DNA from: Glandiceps talaboti
Taxonomy: Eukaryota > Hemichordata > Enteropneusta > Spengelidae
Assembly (NCBI RefSeq): GCF_964340395.1
Contig: NC_135555.1
Location: 11,722,931-11,786,930, forward strand
DNA: 64,000 nucleotides
Direction of reading: 5' to 3'
Shown here: positions 52,001 to 61,281 of the stretch, one piece after another
How the letters are laid out: each line of letters begins with the position of its first letter
Position numbering within the stretch: the stretch's first letter is position 1
Made by a program: the position numbers and the translations under genes
Notes under the pieces: model-generated
What the model was told of the DNA's origin: nothing
What the model saw: only the letters and a program-made list of their open reading frames with translations
Database searches by the model: none

Positions 52001-54475
52001 AGCCATGATTCTTCGAGATATTGTAAAACCATGGCGTCATCACAGGACAAAGGTCACTGGCACCCCTTGTGAAAAAAACGAAGCTTTTGACACGAACCTA
52101 TCAAAATTAGTATGTAAGTATGAAGATTGTAGCACAATTACTTCTTTATAGTATATATTTTCTATGTCAATCATACTGCAGTGTTGTATGCAACTATTGC
52201 CAAGATGTTTGACCACAGGTCAAAGGTCACTTTCATTCTTGTCGACATAAACGAAGCCTCACTGACAAAAATATCAAAAATAACATGTAAGTACGAATGA
52301 TCTGACATAAATACTCCATAGATTACAGATTTGCCCTGCACATATGCAGTACTGTTTTGGGCAACTGATGTGGAGTTGTTTTTGAATGAGTCGGAAAATC
52401 GATGAGAAAGTCCCACCATGAAATTAAATCACACTTTATCTCGCTGTTTGTTTTATGATTTATGAAACAAAACTGAATGACTCCAACTTCAATTACTCTT
52501 GACACTTCGATACCAAATCCACAAAAATGTCTCTTTTTTTTCTTTCTATTCTTTCAAACCATCTTTAGCATTGATCTTTGGTGTTGTAGCCACTGCAATT
52601 TCCCTTGCTGTACCGTATGTAGGTACTCTTTTGGAGAGCACAAACTCACTTCTTTCTGTGTTTAATGGTCCTTTAGCTGGTACGTATATTCTGGGAATGT
52701 GCTACCCAAGATCTAACACGTGGTAAGTCCGTTATTCATCACATATGTTCAATGAATTCAGGATATGTATATCCTTGATAAACTTGTATTGCAGTGCATC
52801 TTTAATCAACCTTGTTAAGAAACCCAACTTCATTGACGTGTACTTGACGGTAAAACGTCTTCAGAAGATTTTGAGTAAGTTATTACGGTATTATGTTATC
52901 ACTTCAAATGATGTCAAGTCGGTGATTATATTATAACCACTACCGCTGTACTAAAGGCAGGAATAAGCTGACTGGACCTTTCTTTTTAAAGCCAACATCC
53001 CTTTTTTCGATAAATAAAAAATACGCATTTCCAATCAAGACGCCACAATACAAATAACATAAAAACTAAACGCCACACAATATATCTTAATGTACTCTTT
53101 GCAAGTACAAACGTCACAAACATTGTTGATTGCAGAATTCATGTTTAAACATTTTAATAAGGCACGATTAGTTGCAGGTCTTCCAAACATTGGATGAACT
53201 ATTCATAATTTACAGAAGTATTTCATTTGTCTTTCATTTCAGGGGTGTATCTATTGGCATTCTTTTCAGTTTGTGTTTGGGACTTTCCAATAGCATCAGT
53301 TCAATATTACGTCGAACAACAGGATACATATCGCCTCCAGCATTAAGCGTATGTCACTTTTGATCACTCCAACTTCGACTTACATGTGAAGTTTGGTGAT
53401 AAAATAGCACCTTTGTTATTTCTTACATTTTGAAATCTTATAAAGGGACTCTACTGCACTTGATACGTGTTCAGGATTTCATGAAATGCTTTATGGGAAT
53501 CTTTGTATTTGAACAGCCGGGGTGCTATTTTAATCATCCCAATCACATTTAGTTGATAATTTGAATTACATTATAAGCTTACTGGAGGCAGAAATAAGTC
53601 TGACTGAACTTTTCTTTTAACTACAATAGCACACTTGACACAAGGGTTGAGAAGGGTGGATAAAATAAGGAGACTGGTGGCACTGTAGTGGTACCGGTGC
53701 TATACATGTAAAGTGGAGAAGTCGAATTTGTGACCAACAAGTGAGATTTAGCAACTCTGCATAAAATGGTGTTTGGCAAAATCCCAACTAGTCGAATTAA
53801 AATGGTCTGACGTGTAGTGATCGTTCATAAGCAACAGATATATTGATGAACTATGGAATTAGCTACCAGTAACGTTTCACCACCAAATATCTGTTTTCAA
53901 CAAGAGGAACAAAGCCGACAAGTTGAATTTAGGATAACCCCCTATATACGCAATATCGCGAGATTAGAAACTTTATATGAAAAGTCGCAGAAAGTTGAGA
54001 AGAAACCGAAAATCCAACTGTCATTTCCTAAACGAACCTTGTATATTTTTTGAAACGCTTTTAACGTCGCATTTTTCTCACATATTTATCCTATTCAGGC
54101 GACTGTTTATTATTACCTACCGATAAACATACTCTCAATGATATTGGTTGGTATAGTTGCCAGCGAAGTCGTCCGTTTAATCAGTGTCAAAGAAAGAAAC
54201 TGTAAGGTGAATCCTTTGTTACTGGTTAAATTTGTAAGGTAAGTGTGTCAAGTTTACTCCTACAAACATACGCTTGCTGTGATAGGCCATCTCTTTAAAT
54301 AAGTTGATCAAAGCTATGTCTTCGGGAAATTTTCAGAAATCAACCACGTCCAAATTAAATAAGTATTTATATCCCATTTAGGTCTATATCTACCACATTT
54401 TGCCTTCCAGTTCTTCTGTGCGCCCTCTGGAACACTAATAAAGGTTTGAATCTCTGGAACTATCAGTTCTGCTGA
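19327..54475 (+). CDS. SLC5-family sodium-coupled monocarboxylate transporter-like protein (15 exons)
   Basis: Na+/solute symporter, paralogue of the minus-strand gene. Exons: 19327-19454, 20357-20576, 22087-22204, 46046-46113, 46626-46777, 47126-47263, 48034-48119, 49649-49696, 50087-50151, 50406-50494, 51971-52113, 52569-52722, 53243-53348, 54099-54238, 54382-54475 (TGA). All are GT-AG and in frame: 1749 nt, 582 residues, the usual family length. Membrane segments: TM1 about residues 11-31, TM2 52-76, TM3 84-108, TM4 125-150, TM5 161-182, TM6 189-212, with further ones to about 570. The Na2 site is in AGAMSSISSGLNAIAAM (serines about 374-375). Two N-glycosylation sequons (NIS, NAT) lie in the exon-8 loop, about residues 304-319. 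Exons 1-14 match the paralogue in length and phase. Odd: intron 3 is 23.8 kb and filled with a satellite array, and intron 11 holds a relic copy of half of exon 11. The substrate is inferred only from the family (SLC5A8/12/6 group). Confidence 0.94.
19545..19645 (+). repeat. Dispersed R1 repeat fragment in intron 1
   Basis: Contains GGGGCGTATATGCACC, TATGTATTTATCCTTTCC and ACATCAAACACATCATT, shared with the copies at 14525-14600 and 16500-16570. Confidence 0.7.
20837..21235. repeat. Two local tandem duplications
   Basis: A unit containing GGACATGGRACATGCCTACTC is doubled at about 20837-20920. A 155-bp unit starting TTCAAGCATGTCTGAGTTAT is doubled at 20981 and 21136; both copies carry AAAATGGCTGC and GGCCATATTGGATCG-type words. 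The following 21300-21400 stretch, with repeated CGGACGCA and CTTCGTCTGGCGAGGACTAA, looks like the tail of a dispersed invertebrate repeat. All lie in intron 2 of the plus-strand transporter. Confidence 0.75.
22574..22621. repeat. (GT)n microsatellite
   Basis: About 48 bp of GT, in intron 3 of the plus-strand transporter. Confidence 0.92.
23460..24270. repeat. Three diverged copies of a G-run-containing repeat
   Basis: Copies at about 23480-23640, 23700-23880 and 24115-24260 share a G run, then GGGGTCC/GGAGTCC, TCTCCCTCTAG/TTTCCCCCTGGG, a CCTGGAGG-like word, TATTCA.ACCCTTT and CAAG..TTACAAGACAGCAC. They are too diverged to be recent. No coding sequence was recognised. The rest of 22630-25400 shows nothing I can name. 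Confidence 0.6.
25510..25745 (+). pseudogene. Broken exon with a PWTxAEE..NRDWK-type C-terminal domain
   Basis: After a plausible acceptor (TTTGCACATGTAG at 25497-25509), the frame reads VVRRKLPWTKAEEEAIDRHF, then CNRDWK, an in-frame TAA at 25679-25681, then IKWHVQTRAISYEKR. The order (K/R)xPWTxxE..A(V/I)xRHF..NRDWKxxKxxVxxR resembles a C-terminal segment that I recall in many uncharacterised, possibly transposon-derived animal proteins. Because the similarity continues past the TAA, I read this as a nonsense-mutated relic nested in intron 3 of the plus-strand transporter, about 0.7 kb left of the satellite array. No companion exons were found. It could also be a live last exon ending at that TAA. 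Confidence 0.5.
26400..43150. repeat. Satellite-like tandem array of ~1.67-kb units (about 10.5 copies)
   Basis: Using GGTTGCTGTTCAAAGCTGC as the phase mark, units start at 27793, 28869, 29938, 31573, 33243, 34919, 36589, 38263, 39930 and 41600. A truncated unit lies on the left (from about 26400), and the last unit decays at about 43150. Spacings are 1076, 1069, 1635, 1670, 1676, 1670, 1674, 1667 and 1670. Outer units are the most diverged and central units are nearly identical, as expected from unequal exchange. Every unit carries a short G run (7-10 G), ~70-bp internal sub-repeats and a conserved acceptor-like CAG word. Open frames of 66-69 codons recur on both strands but vary in stops and have no recognisable domain. 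The array lies wholly in intron 3 of the plus-strand transporter. Confidence 0.95.
43629..43735. repeat. Isolated copies of the array's internal sub-repeat
   Basis: Contains ATGAGTATGTAAATGGCCCT, then ACTTAAAAGTACACACT, matching the ~70-bp sub-repeats inside each array unit but about 0.5 kb beyond the array's end. Probably an older outlier of the ancestral minisatellite. Confidence 0.6.
43977..44009. repeat. (TG)n microsatellite
   Basis: A pure TG run, in intron 3 of the plus-strand transporter. Confidence 0.9.
44146..44380. mobile_element. MITE-like element with ~65-bp imperfect terminal inverted repeats
   Basis: The left end ACGAGTATAAATTTGGCGTC and the right end GATGCCAACTTTATACTCGT are inverted copies. 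Both arms continue through AGATTCAGATTCAG, AGGTAGC and TATTGAGCGTCA. The total length is 235 bp. The right arm has a small extra insert (AAGGCTG). No clear target duplication was found and no coding sequence is present. It lies in intron 3 of the plus-strand transporter. Confidence 0.75.
45994..46526. repeat. Cluster of tetra- and pentanucleotide repeats around exon 4
   Basis: TTTA repeats at 45994-46030 and about 46286-46325, AAAT at about 46152-46182, ATTC/ACTC at about 46338-46383 and CCTTC at about 46486-46526. Exon 4 of the plus-strand transporter (46046-46113) sits inside the cluster, with the first TTTA run ending only about 15 bp before its acceptor. Confidence 0.85.
48405..48542. repeat. 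Foldback element (~55-bp arms)
   Basis: An inverted repeat with arms AATAAACCACCCCCTGGGGA..GGTATACC..TTTTGACCAGTGAAC and the complement GTTCACTGGTCAAAAC..GGTATACC..CCCAGGGGGTGGTTTA. The centre is ATATATGCAC..GTGCATATAT around CGAGCGATAGCGAG. It directly precedes the inverted-repeat element at 48546-49444, in intron 7 of the plus-strand transporter. Confidence 0.85.
48546..49444. mobile_element. Non-autonomous DNA transposon with 24-bp TIRs
   Basis: Left end 48546-48569 and right end 49421-49444 are perfect 24-bp inverted repeats (TATTATATTATACCAG at the outside). The total length is 899 bp. No open frame with a recognisable transposase was found. A 17-bp word ACCAGCAGTGCATTATC is doubled near the right end (about 49326 and 49345). 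The ends may include a TA target duplication, but this cannot be separated from the AT-rich ends. Inserted in intron 7 of the plus-strand transporter. Confidence 0.75.
51060..51270. other. CpG-rich patch in intron 10, unidentified
   Basis: A GC- and CpG-rich stretch in otherwise AT-rich DNA, with GCGCAGTGG, GCCGCGTAGCGGC, GCATGCGCGTCG, GCGGCGCGCAG and CTACGCATGCGCC. The frame open across it (51074-51268) has no recognisable domain. It could be the end of a transposable element or a regulatory patch. Confidence 0.35.
52214..52286 (+). pseudogene. Relic duplicate of the 3' half of exon 11
   Basis: This 73-bp stretch matches the last 73 bp of exon 11 (52041-52113) with a 173-bp offset and no gaps, including the donor GTAAGTA. 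The frame stays open (HRSKVTFILVDINEASL..). By hand count it agrees with its own gene's exon at about 50/73 positions but with the minus-strand paralogue's exon 11 at about 58/73, including the final TATCAAAAATAACAT. The front half of the exon is absent, and the possible acceptor CCACAG would give a 68-nt cassette that breaks frame, so it is most likely non-functional. Confidence 0.7.
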
Positions 54476-54501
54476 CAGTTAGTCTAAATAACATAATTTA
54501 C

Positions 54502-54625
54502 CACTTTGCATAGCTTGTCAAACCAGGGAGTCATGTATGCTTCACTTTGCATAGCTTATCAAACCAAGGGATTCATGTATGCTTCACTTTGCATAGCTTA
54601 TCAAACCAAGGGATTCATGTGTGTT
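54502..54625. repeat. ~41-bp tandem repeat, three copies
   Basis: Units start CACTTTGCATAGCTT at 54502, 54543 and 54585 and contain TCAAACCA and TTCATGTATGCTT. They lie just past the stop codon of the plus-strand transporter, so probably in its 3' UTR. Confidence 0.9.
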
Positions 54626-57600
54626 TATGCGTACAATTACTGATATAAACTTGAGTGTAGGAATCAAAACAATGACTCCGTAACATTTAAGAAATAGTAG
54701 ACCGTTTTTCTATCAAGTTCCTCCAAAGAGATCGGACGCCATCTCTTGAGCGAGTGGGTTTTTAATGGTTTTGGAGTTTTTTTTTAGTTTTTATAGTGAC
54801 TGTCCTTTCCATGCTGATATCTCGGAAACTACGCACCTAGTCAAAAAAAGGAAATAGCAAGCCTACAATTTATATTACATAGTTACACAAAAGCTTTAAA
54901 CAACTTACTAAAGTAAAAACTGGTATTCGTCAAACAATTCTGGGGAGTGCTCAATAATGGTAATTAGGATCAAAATGTGCCATGTGTCGGTCAAAATGAC
55001 TTTCACACAACAGGGGTAAATACAGGTCGTTGTGGGTAATAAATGCAAATGTGGGAAATTCAAACTACTATACACAGTATGGTCACAGAGGTCTTGATTT
55101 CACCTTACTTTTCTTTCCCCACGAATATGTGACTTCTTGTTTTTGTGCAAACTGTTTTTGAATGTGTACGTGCTGTTCATGATATAGAATAATCTATGGA
55201 AACAACCTAAACTTGAAAATAGCAATTTTGTGCTCGGGCGACTCTGTTATTGCTTTGACGTCGTCTTAGAGATAATAAATTAAATTCTACGTAGACAAAA
55301 GGACTTGACACTTCATCTGTCAAACCCAGATTAGTTACTCGTTTGAAACGCATCAGTCGCAGGTAAATTCATTTCTTACATATATGAAATACCAAAAATC
55401 ATGGCACTATCCAATATATTATATCTAAAACCTACGTGCTTGATAAAAACAAAGATGAATAATTCTGTCTCTATACTTGGATATGACCATGATTTCAGGC
55501 ATGGTATAATGCTACATATTAAAAAGAAATTGTTTTATTTCATTTTGTTTGAGGAAACATGCATATGTTTTATCTATAGGCCAAAGACTGCTACAGAAGA
55601 TTATAGAAACTATAAAAAGTCACTTGAATAGTGACACTATTCCGCAACTGAGTGAAATTGCTGCAACTAGGAAAAGTTGCAGAAGGAGAAAATGTAATTA
55701 TTTATTTGTGATGGCTGTATTGAATGTCGTCTACTAACCAGAATTGACGAGGATTTGATGTTGTCATTTGTTTGTAAGTGTGCGATAAATAACAGAATAC
55801 ATGTATACAGAGTACAGTTTTACAGTTACGTAATATGCAAATGATTCTTTGTAGACCAAATAATAGAAAAATATAAATGTATGACGTTCAAATAGTTGCA
55901 TTCACTGTGTATCAAATCATTTCATCAATCAACAGTGTAATACAATACCGAAGACGCTTATATTCTATTGAACTTTTGATTGGTGGCATTAAGTTTTGTT
56001 GATAAATGTGTACATCGTTACATGCAGATATAGATCAAATTGGTTCCGTAGAATTTGATAACCCAAGTTTTGAACATCAACGTTAAATATCAATTCACCT
56101 GATTTTCTTCAGCGATATTTTCAACTGTAGCGTTATTGTCAACAATTGATATAGCAGTGAACACTGTTGTATTAAAGTCTGCCTAGAGCAATATCTATTC
56201 TTGATTCTTACATATTTTTAATGAATTGATGACTTTATTCAATACCTCAATAATGTCTTCCTATTGGAATACACAAAGTAGTAGCCCTGAAGTCTGATTT
56301 TGTTTTTTTTACAATACTATGTTACGAAAATAAACGAGAGTTGTGACTGTTCCTAAGGTTTGTATTGTGACTAAAAATGACGTATGACTAGTGACAGATG
56401 ATTTGTGACAAAAGAGTTCATTTTGAAGTTGAAAAGTGTATTTGAAAGATTTGGGTTGGCGGCCATCTTGAAAAATGGTCGCCATATTGGAGGTTTGAGT
56501 GGCTGACTAATTGACTTTTACACACTGTACCAAATTTCATGTTTACATTACAAAGTGAACTATTCTGGCGGAAACCCCCACCATTATTCACTATTGTAAT
56601 GTTGATAGTTTTTGAAATCCAAGATACCCATTCTTCTTCTTTTAAAAAAGGCGGTTAAAGTGTGCCTAATTTAGCCTCATCCTTCAGGCCTTTTTTAGTC
56701 GCGCACATAAGATCAATTTTATGAAAATTATGTATATCTGTGACGAGGCCTGATATGCCTACATCTTTTCTTAAATGTCGAAAGGAAGCTTTAAGTAATG
56801 ACATGGTGGATAAATCAAGCAATGCCCTTGCCACGAATGTGAGAAGGGGTCTCCCGTCATAAGGGTTAGTACATATCCACTGAGGTTTTCACCCTCTTAT
56901 CAGCAAATGTAGAATTTTGCTTCTGATTGCTAATTATTATGTACAGTTTTTCCACACTCCCGCCCAGAAACCCTCTATGGACAAATCAGTTTATGTTTGC
57001 AAACAGGGTGAGCTTCATATACTGGGCTATAAATTGTAGATATTGTATGTGTAGATATTAGTGAAAATCTAAAATACTATAGACACAGAGATTATATTTA
57101 TCAGTGTACATCGATCCAAACTTCGAGAAACTGCCACTCCACATCCAAAAAGACCTTCGGGGGAAAACCCTTAGTGGTTTTGAAGAGAACATTTGTTCAA
57201 ACATTATACACCCCTTTATATATTACTATAATATCAAATAATTTATGGTACTCGAGCAGTTTGCCCTTTATGATAGCTAAATAAATATTTTATGATAACC
57301 AACATGATATGATTGTGTGGCGTGATTTAAACCAAATAAAATAAAATAAAACATCACATCGATAGTACAAATTAAGGCAAGTTTGATAAATGCAATTGTC
57401 TTTCATGACAGGTCTTCTAGCTAAATATTCATATGGTCTCTATGATTGAAATTCAACTAGTAGGTATTGTAAAGATAATACTAATTATGCAAAGGACCGA
57501 TTTAAATCAAAAGCTACACATACATCACCTAATGAGTGACATGCAGTGATAAAGGTCATATGATTACGCTTTATTTAAAATTACAGATCTCTCTTGTTTT

Positions 57601-59956
57601 TACCTCTTACATGATCAAACACCACACTTTTGGCCTTGAGGCGACTTGCTACTAGTAGGAGATGTAAGGTCATGAAAATCAAACTATTTATCACTTTGGG
57701 TGCTAGTATAATGCATCAATGCTTTGTTTTTTGCTGTTGTTTTTAGAATCACATATGGGTTACTAAGGACATTACTAAGGACAACTGTTCGAGTGCCATG
57801 AATGGTTTACTTACACAAAGGGGCGTATACTGTTTGAACAAACGCTCGCTTCAAAACTATTCAGTGTATTCGTGACAGTCTTTTAGGGCGAGGAGTGACA
57901 GTTTGTCTAATTTTTTATCGATTTATTTTATCTGTGCCGATAGATATCACTGCCGTATGTGCGTATAGTATCTTAGACTTTTGTCAATGGCAATGTCCAC
58001 ATGTGTTGCCTTAAAATTGTAGTATAACAAACACTTTTGGTCTGTAGACGTAAAACTATTCTAGCCCAAACAAAAACGTTGACAGGTCCTTCAGTCTACG
58101 TTAAAACTTGATTGCCAACGTTTCGACCCAACACGGGAGGTCGTCCTGAGGGTCTCAAAACGATGAAATGAAGACATTAGATTGAGTGTGATATCACAAA
58201 TATTTTTAAGCAGACAATGGTTGGTGGAAATAGTGAATAAAATCTCAGACCACGTTTCCACCTAACAATGGGGCTTCATCAGGTCTAAAAACAAAAACAA
58301 AGGATAATAATAATAGCGAGATTACGAGAACGGAACTACGACAACTCATTGGTTTATAATTAGTTTGTGCGTTATCAAAACGTTTCTGACGTTAGACGCT
58401 CTTTTCAGTGAGCAGATTTGACGACAAACTAGCAAGCTTTTTAAAGTCCTCGTTAGTGCTAGAGCATTTATGACGTAATTCCGATAGTTTTTAGTCAAAT
58501 TTCATCGAGAAATAATTCAAAACTCATATAAATGTTAGACACGGGAAAATATAACATACGTTATTTTTTTTATTGAAACCCATCACATTTTTTTTGTATA
58601 CGAGAGGTAATGAAGTCACACTACAAAGTCGATATTAATATGTGTTATGGAAAATACATTTTGACTTTCATAAATAAGTACATCTTAGAAGTTAAGTCTG
58701 TCAGTCACTTTGCCTTTTGAAAACGGAATGTATTATAATTGTTGAATGACAAGAACTTATAACTTATGGTTTATAAATATAAACTGCCGTAACTGGCATG
58801 ATTAAAATACGTTTTTGCTTTTGAAATAGTCAAATAGTCATTTTTATTTTTTAGTTTCCTGAAATACTTTGTACGGTAAATCTCTTCTCCAAAAAAAACT
58901 ATAAAACTGGAGTAATATGTGCACCTTCAATAGAGAGGTCAATCTGATTTCCATTATCCAAATGTATTAATTTGTAAGTTTTTTATCATACAGCAAGAAT
59001 CAGTACATTGAGAAAATGCCATGGTTAACTTTAAATTTCTGCTGCATGTCTGACATTTCCACAGAAACCAGTTTGTATTCCAATGTTCTAATATTTATTG
59101 CACAACTTATACATTCACAATTTATACTTTCCTGCTTCATAGAATGTTGAAGGACTGATCAATATGACACGTATGAAACTGCTTAACATTTACAAATGTC
59201 TCCATTTAGTCCAAAAGTACAAGCGAGTAAAAAAACACACACGTTTTCAAGTATGAACAGTGTGATAATACCACTACTAATGCAAGAGGTTTACCCAGAG
59301 GAATTACCTGTAACTTTCGTATGCTTCGAAAAGAAAATAACTTTCAAACCACATTTCTAACAGTGCATTATATACATTTATGCTTTGTATCAATTTTCAA
59401 CATATCCTTGAAGTCTGTACATATATATGAATAAAAAACCTGCTTGAAAAATTACATACACTATTATAACAATCTTTTTACAAGTCAGTTGGCACTAAAC
59501 AATTAAATATGTAGAATTTTTTTTTATGTGCGCAATGTTGCCCCACCCGTTGTACAGGACTACAACACAGTGTCTCAATACCAACAAAAAAGTCTGGAAT
59601 AATGAAGCTTTCCGAGACCGCAAAACTATTATGTGTATATGTAAACTTCTCGTTTGATAACGAGAACTAGTTCTTCTATTATAGGATATGTATAGTGAAC
59701 AACAAAACTGCCAATACGAAATATGTCGTGTAAATTAGCCAGTAATTCTTTAAAACAACAATGTCATCCAATTAAAGCCTGCAATTTTCAACCCTGAAGC
59801 CTAAATAGGCGATTGTTTTCATCAAAAAGAGACATCTCGTCTATATACACACTGTATTTGGTTATTACAATTGTAAATCTTTTCTTTGTATTGTTGTTTT
59901 GGAAAAAAAACCGAAGGCATCTTGGAGACTTTAATCGTAGACTTGTCGCAGGATGT
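54626..59956. other. Intergenic region, no gene recognised
   Basis: Between the plus-strand transporter and the kinase. It contains an AATAAA at 55274-55279 (possible polyadenylation signal of the transporter), a dispersed-repeat-like stretch at about 56440-56620 (GGCGGCCATCTTGAAAAATGG type) and the repeat at 58060-58290. Short open frames at 55401-55631 and 55549-55737 carry no recognisable domain. Confidence 0.5.
58060..58290. repeat. Possible Penelope-like terminal fragments
   Basis: Two related words, GCCAACGTTTCGACCC..TCGTCCTGAGGGTC (about 58107-58156) and CCACGTTTCCACC..GGGGCTTCATCAGGTC (about 58250-58285). Such 'ACGTTTCGACC..CTTCAGGTC' phrases recur near the ends of Penelope-like and related elements. 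No coding part is present. Confidence 0.3.
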
Positions 59957-61244
59957 TTATACAGTTGACACCTTGCTGCCACCATTGTCAGTGGAGGAGT
60001 CTTCTCCGTCCGAAATGATGTCTGTCATAGAAAATTCTAACGCCAGGTATTCCTATGTGGAAGAGTTAACAAAAATTAAAAAAAAAGATATGTTAATCAC
60101 ATCTAGGATTCGGATTGCAGTCTATTCTAAACAAATGTTCTGTTCGATGGTGTTCCTTACCAATTATAGCCAGCATTACACGCCTTTTACTACAAATGGT
60201 AGGTGACCTATTGGCAAGTTACCACAGATACAAACTAAAACCATTATTGTAACATGTGATGTCACCTATCAGTGGACGATGGTGCAATTACACTCACAGT
60301 AGGGTGACGTCTCTGATAGAGTTTTCTCAACTGAGGCATATTCAACCTCATTCAGGTTTACACTGTCTTGATTACAGTCTGTTTATATATCCACCACTAT
60401 CACTATTCTGGATGCTAGACCCCTTGGGCTAGTCTGCTTTACTCTAAAAGCGATCGAAGGCCGCCACTCATTCTGTTGGTGCTATCTGAAGGGCCCAGAC
60501 AGAGGTCCTCACTCCTTTTCAGCTGAATTCGGTAACCCCCAAAGCCCAGATCCAAGGTCTTACTACAAGACTACACTATCACCCTCCTGTGTCATTTACC
60601 ACCACATCCAACAATAATAGTCGTGTCCATATTAGTTTGCCGATAGCACGTTTTGCATAATAATATTACACTTAACAATAATATCTATTTGTTTTCAATA
60701 TCAGAATATACATCTCCTGTTCGACCAAACTTCTAGAATGACCACCAGCTACACTATATATATCATTTGTCTCCTCATTCACTGATAGCAAACATGATTG
60801 AAAATCGTTTAATTGACTTTTCCAATCCGTGTATAAATAATATCTTGGTGTAAAACAATGCTTAATGTTAGATCAGGATAATCACCTCATTGGTTGACTG
60901 TGATAGAAGTACATCAAGGTCATTTACTAATTTAGGGAAATCGGGTCTATGGCCTGGCACAGTAATCCAGCAACGACGCATAAGTCCATAACTACAAATA
61001 CAAAATAGAAGTGATTCAGCCATGTCATTAGTTGGGATTTAGGCTTTGTAAGGATATATTGTTACAGAATAGTGATATGTTGTTTAGTCTATTCAAAAGC
61101 TATCTTTTAACACCCGTGTCAAACATACAAATAAACGAATGATATAAATACGATCGAAGCATACATACATGCATGCATACATACATAGATACATACATAC
61201 ATACATACATACATACATACATAGACATACATACATACATACAT

Positions 61245-61281
<37 letters not shown>

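Noticed and set aside
55401-55737. Possible small gene or alternative last exon after CTATAG at about 55579
   Set aside because: No recognisable domain, no partner exon, and the frame does not extend the transporter, which already ends at 54475.
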